Source: JAMLHH01 sp035515235 | GTDB lineage: Bacteria > Bacteroidota > Bacteroidia > Chitinophagales > JADIYW01 | Length of the DNA stretch: 64,000 nucleotides | NCBI GenBank assembly: GCA_035515235.1 | Contig: DATJBS010000042.1 | Location: 1 to 64,000, forward strand | Reading direction: 5' to 3' | Part shown: piece by piece, positions 60,879-64,000 of the stretch | How the letters are laid out: the number at the start of each line of letters is the position of its first letter | How positions within the stretch are numbered: position 1 is the first letter of the stretch | The notes under the pieces: model-generated | The model's input: the letters and a program-made list of their open reading frames with translations, nothing else | What the model was told of the DNA's origin: nothing | Databases searched by the model: none | Translations under genes and position numbers: made by a program

Positions 60879-63014
60879 CTACTGAATCACCACTTTTTTA
60901 GACAATACATCATTCTCGATTTGAGCTTTAATCAAATAAACCCCTTTCGCTAAATGCTTTAAATCTAGAGGTAAATTAGATTGATTTTGATGATTCAGTG
61001 TTTTTGCAAAAACAACTTGTCCTTCCACATTCAAGATGCTGATTTGAACTGGAGCTTTAATGTTTGCTTTCAATTCTAAAGTAAATTGACCATTAGAAGG
61101 ATTTGGATAAATATCTAAAGAACCTTGCAAGGTTTGATTTTTACCAATATAAGTGACTGTTTTATAATTGATTTCAGCAGCAGCAATATTAGTTTGAATT
61201 GGAAGATTATAATCAAAGAAAATATCTGCTTTGTTTTTGATACTATCACCGATCACCAAATCTTCTTTCAATTTTATGCTAAATGCTACATAACCGTGTT
61301 TGTCAGGTTCTGTGAATGGTAATTGGATATCACTAAAGATAAATTGTACTTTGTTGCCTTGGCTGATTTGAGTATGGCAAATATGTGAAGCGTCTGTAAT
61401 TTGCATAGTGCTGATTTCAAAAACTGTGGTGTCAATGAAATCTGTCACCACTATATTTTCAGCATTAGCTGTTCCTGTGTTTTCAAAACGAATGAGATAA
61501 TGTACATTTTTACCGATGAGTTCAGGAGATACAATTTCTCCTTCTAAGCAAGTTTTATCATTCGGATCAAAACTACCTACGACAGTTTGATTCAGAGTTG
61601 CCAAATTGTCATCTGGAGTTTCGTCAGTCGCTCCTGTAATTGTTGAGGTAAATTCTAAGACATCTCCACTATTGATAGCTGGATTATCAGTAGGAGAATT
61701 GGTGCGCATCGTGATGAGTGCAGAACGAGTTTCAAAAGGAGCTAAGTTGCTAAAGTCATAACTCACATTTCCCGCACTAGTATTATCTGCAATAGGAGAG
61801 GCTGAGATGAAATTCATTTTCGTTTCATCATAATTGAAAGCCACTGTTCCACTTTGAGTAGTCGTTCCTTGGTTTTTATAGACGACTTTATAGGTTGCAT
61901 CTGAGAAACCTGGACGTGCTGCAATAGTCGGAATTACAGAAATGGAAAGATCGTTATGAACTCCATTTGGAGTGATACAAAAAGATGGACTTATTGTATC
62001 TGGAAGAGTAAAAGTTGCAGTTTTGGGATTGACGATGAAATAATTTGGATGGTCTAAAATTGGTTGAAATGAAACAGTATCGGCATTAAATGCCGCATAA
62101 AAAATCCCATTTATGTCAGAGTATATGTAATCGGATTCAGAAGCATTTGTGATTTTTACTTTTAAATTTGGATAAATCATGTCTCCTTCTTCACATCCAT
62201 TATTATTCATATCTAATTTTGCATTCCCGAATAATGTATAATATTCTCCTTCACCAGCAGAGTTGCAAAATGAACTGATAATTACGTTTGGATAACCAAA
62301 ATCTATAGCAGTTTGTTTAAATTCACTAGTTTCATTAGCATCTGTACAGATATATTTTAAATTCAGATTGCCCTCAAATAATTCAAAATAATCTTTATTA
62401 TAAATATTATTTTTTACATAAATTACTTCTAATAATGGATTATATGTACAAATTAAAGCAACGAGTTTTACAGGACTTTGTGCATCCAAAGTTGTTAATT
62501 TATTATTATCACAATGCAAATATTCAAGGTTGACTAAGCTACTGACATTCAAATTTGACAATTGATTCCTGCCACATGATAAATTATAAAGTTGAGTTAA
62601 GTTACTCACATCTATATTAGACAATTGATTGTCGTAACAGTATAAATAGGTTAGGTTTGATAAATTACTCACATCCAAACTAGTTAATTGATTGTCAGCA
62701 CAATCAAGATGATATAGTTTACTTAGCATATTTACATCCAAACTAGTTAGATTATTACTGTAACATTCTAAAACTGATAAATTTTTAAAGAATTCTATAC
62801 CCGTCAAATCTGATATGTTGTTATAAGGAATAGTTAGGTATGTTACTTCCAATGCTTCACTCTCTTGGATTTCTCCATCTCCATTTTTATCAATACCTAA
62901 AGTAATCAATGCATTTTTGAAGTTAGCATCTGGGATATTGACGATTTGAGCTTTCAATGAAAAGGACATCAATGTCAAGAGAAGGACAAGCGAGATTTGT
63001 AGATGTTTTTGCAT
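60879..63014 (-). CDS. Secreted leucine-rich-repeat protein with T9SS sorting domain
   Basis: 711 residues. Signal peptide (MQKHLQISLVLLLTLMSFSLKAQ), an EF-hand-like DKNGDGEIQESEAL (42-55), about six 21-residue leucine-rich repeats (66-200, LTSLDVSNLSNLTYLYCYDNQ pattern), then beta-sandwich regions: about 350-450, and a DUF11-like domain (about 490-625, GKNVHYLIRFENTGTANAENIVV). The last 80 residues are a type A T9SS sorting domain (LDIYPNPSNGQ...KGVYLIKAQ...KKVVIQ). Exported to the surface or medium. Shares its 3' end with the partial gene at 63554. Confidence 0.92.
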   Translation of the reverse strand: MQKHLQISLVLLLTLMSFSLKAQIVNIPDANFKNALITLGIDKNGDGEIQESEALEVTYLTIPYNNISDLTGIEFFKNLSVLECYSNNLTSLDVNMLSKLYHLDCADNQLTSLDVSNLSNLTYLYCYDNQLSNIDVSNLTQLYNLSCGRNQLSNLNVSSLVNLEYLHCDNNKLTTLDAQSPVKLVALICTYNPLLEVIYVKNNIYNKDYFELFEGNLNLKYICTDANETSEFKQTAIDFGYPNVIISSFCNSAGEGEYYTLFGNAKLDMNNNGCEEGDMIYPNLKVKITNASESDYIYSDINGIFYAAFNADTVSFQPILDHPNYFIVNPKTATFTLPDTISPSFCITPNGVHNDLSISVIPTIAARPGFSDATYKVVYKNQGTTTQSGTVAFNYDETKMNFISASPIADNTSAGNVSYDFSNLAPFETRSALITMRTNSPTDNPAINSGDVLEFTSTITGATDETPDDNLATLNQTVVGSFDPNDKTCLEGEIVSPELIGKNVHYLIRFENTGTANAENIVVTDFIDTTVFEISTMQITDASHICHTQISQGNKVQFIFSDIQLPFTEPDKHGYVAFSIKLKEDLVIGDSIKNKADIFFDYNLPIQTNIAAAEINYKTVTYIGKNQTLQGSLDIYPNPSNGQFTLELKANIKAPVQISILNVEGQVVFAKTLNHQNQSNLPLDLKHLAKGVYLIKAQIENDVLSKKVVIQ

Positions 63015-63553
63015 AAAGTATTTTTATTCTTAGGAATGAAATAGTTTTAAATTTCAGAATACAATATATGAATTAATATTTGTTCATTAACAAATTTTAA
63101 CTGGAGGTTTTGTTGCGTAATTCTTCCAAAGATTCTTTCAGAATGATGGAGTAGATTAACCACACGAAAGGAGTCATGCGGGAGCGAACTACTGTGTCAT
63201 GCTGAAAGCATCTCAAGTTCAGAATGACAGGTATTCAATAATGGCGATGATTTTATACTGAGATCCTTTCAGGATGACATTTTGCTATGGATTGCTTCGA
63301 TCCTTGCAATGCTGTCATTGCGGGCTTGACCCGTGCAGTCATTGCGGATTCAATCCGCAATCTGAGATTCTGAAACGAGTTCAGAATGACAGGGTTGGTT
63401 CAGTTTTACTGGGTAGTACAGAATGACGTTGTATCACGTCATTGCGGGCATGACCCGCGCTGTCATTGCGGATTTAGTCCGCAATCGGAGATTCTGAATC
63501 GAGTTCAGAATGACTGTCTTTGTAAAAAACCTAAGATTCCATGTAGTTAATTC
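63015..63553. repeat. Palindromic repeat mosaic (third locus)
   Basis: About 540 bases without a gene. It holds the same GTCATTGCGG...CCGC and TTCTGAA-x-CGAGTTCAGAATGAC modules (63200-63520), plus TCAGAATGA-type fragments (63140-63230) and an ATTGCTTCG...GCAATG unit (63290-63312). The last 95 bases continue into the duplicated block shared with 60786-60878. Confidence 0.85.
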
Positions 63554-64000
63554 CTACTGAATCACCACTTTTTTAGACAATACATCATTCTCGATTTGAG
63601 CTTTGACGAGATAAACTCCCTTGGCTAAATGTTGTAAATCAAGAGATAAATTGCTTTGATTTTGATGATTCAGAGATTTAGCAAAAACAGTTTTTCCTTC
63701 CACATTCAAGATATTGATTTGAATCGGAGCTTTGATATTCGCATTTAGTTCTAAAGCAAATTGACCATTAGAAGGATTTGGATAAATATCTAAAGAGCCT
63801 TGCAAGGTTTGATTTCCTCCGATATAAGTGACTGTTTTGTAATTGATTTCCGCGCTTGCAATATTGGTTTCAACTGGTAGATTATAGTCAAAATAGATAT
63901 CTGCTTTGTTTTTGATGCTATCACCAATGACCAAATCCTCTTTCAATTTTATGCTGAATGCTACATAACCGTGTTTGTCAGGTTCTGTGAAAGGTAATTG
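63554..64000 (-). CDS. T9SS cargo protein, C-terminal part (truncated by window edge)
   Basis: The open frame continues through the window end, so only about 148 C-terminal residues are visible: end of a DUF11-like domain (PFTEPDKHGYVAFSIKLKEDLVIGDSIKNKADIYFDYNLP) and a complete type A T9SS sorting domain. It is nearly identical to the end of the 711-residue protein (60879), which suggests a tandem duplication or gene conversion. The N-terminal domains are unknown. Confidence 0.93.
   Translation of the reverse strand, partial: QLPFTEPDKHGYVAFSIKLKEDLVIGDSIKNKADIYFDYNLPVETNIASAEINYKTVTYIGGNQTLQGSLDIYPNPSNGQFALELNANIKAPIQINILNVEGKTVFAKSLNHQNQSNLSLDLQHLAKGVYLVKAQIENDVLSKKVVIQ

Overview
The window is AT-rich chromosomal DNA from a member of the Bacteroidota, probably an environmental Saprospiria/Chitinophagia-type or flavobacterial lineage. 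The evidence is: type IX secretion (T9SS) C-terminal sorting domains, a TonB-dependent receptor with a DUF5689 lipoprotein partner, many short lipoproteins with a late-signal cysteine, DUF4142 proteins, a small-subunit methylmalonyl-CoA mutase, almost no Shine-Dalgarno sequences, and Bacteroidota promoters (TTG, 19 bases, TAnnTTTG). Two promoters match that consensus perfectly. There is no prophage, no CRISPR array and no recognisable transposase.

Layout. 1-6.8 kb: SDR dehydrogenase, a beta/gamma-crystallin-like secreted protein, a lipoprotein plus thiH, two poorly characterised proteins, and a MazF-type toxin-antitoxin pair inserted beside a gamma-carbonic anhydrase gene whose 3' end is duplicated on the far side of the pair. 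6.8-9 kb: galT-galK. 9-14 kb: YceI lipoprotein, a prokaryotic glutamate-receptor-like ion channel, a long acyl-CoA dehydrogenase, a lipoprotein. 14.4-16.8 kb: UPF0173 hydrolase-parA-parB operon. 17-26 kb: FMN reductase, peptide-binding protein, DUF4838 lipoprotein, ilvE, an EamA transporter, a PepSY-like protein, and a GT2 plus polytopic glycosyltransferase pair. 26-31.5 kb: aceK, topoisomerase IV parE, rseP, tRNA-Leu(CAA). 31.5-32.6 kb: non-coding mosaic of palindromic repeats with a 250-bp direct duplication. 32.6-40 kb: mutA small subunit, CsbD, and an outer-membrane uptake locus (secreted phosphodiesterase/nuclease, TonB receptor, DUF5689 lipoprotein). 40-46.5 kb: phospholipid synthase-like enzyme, VOC protein, frameshifted trpB, aqpZ, CHAP hydrolase, VF530, HD hydrolase, GNAT. 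46.9-48.8 kb: a Neverland/DAF-36-like Rieske oxygenase facing a NorE/NorF-like pair. 49.2 kb: J-domain/KTSC protein. 49.9-55.5 kb: eight minus-strand genes headed by an ECF sigma factor, with two DUF4142 paralogues, a cupredoxin, a DJ-1/PfpI protein, a TspO-like protein, an NmrA-like protein and a flavodoxin-like protein; this looks like a coherent stress-response unit. 55.7-64 kb: M16 peptidase, PafA-like alkaline phosphatase, and two T9SS cargo genes sharing a duplicated 3' end and flanked by the same palindromic repeats as the 31.5-kb region.

The most notable items are the toxin-antitoxin insertion with a regenerated gene end, the sigma-headed stress cluster, the sterol-desaturase-like Rieske protein, the GluR0-like channel, aceK in a Bacteroidota context, the one-base frameshift in trpB, and three repeat mosaics sharing the same palindromic modules. 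All family assignments were made by reading motifs; no database search was run.
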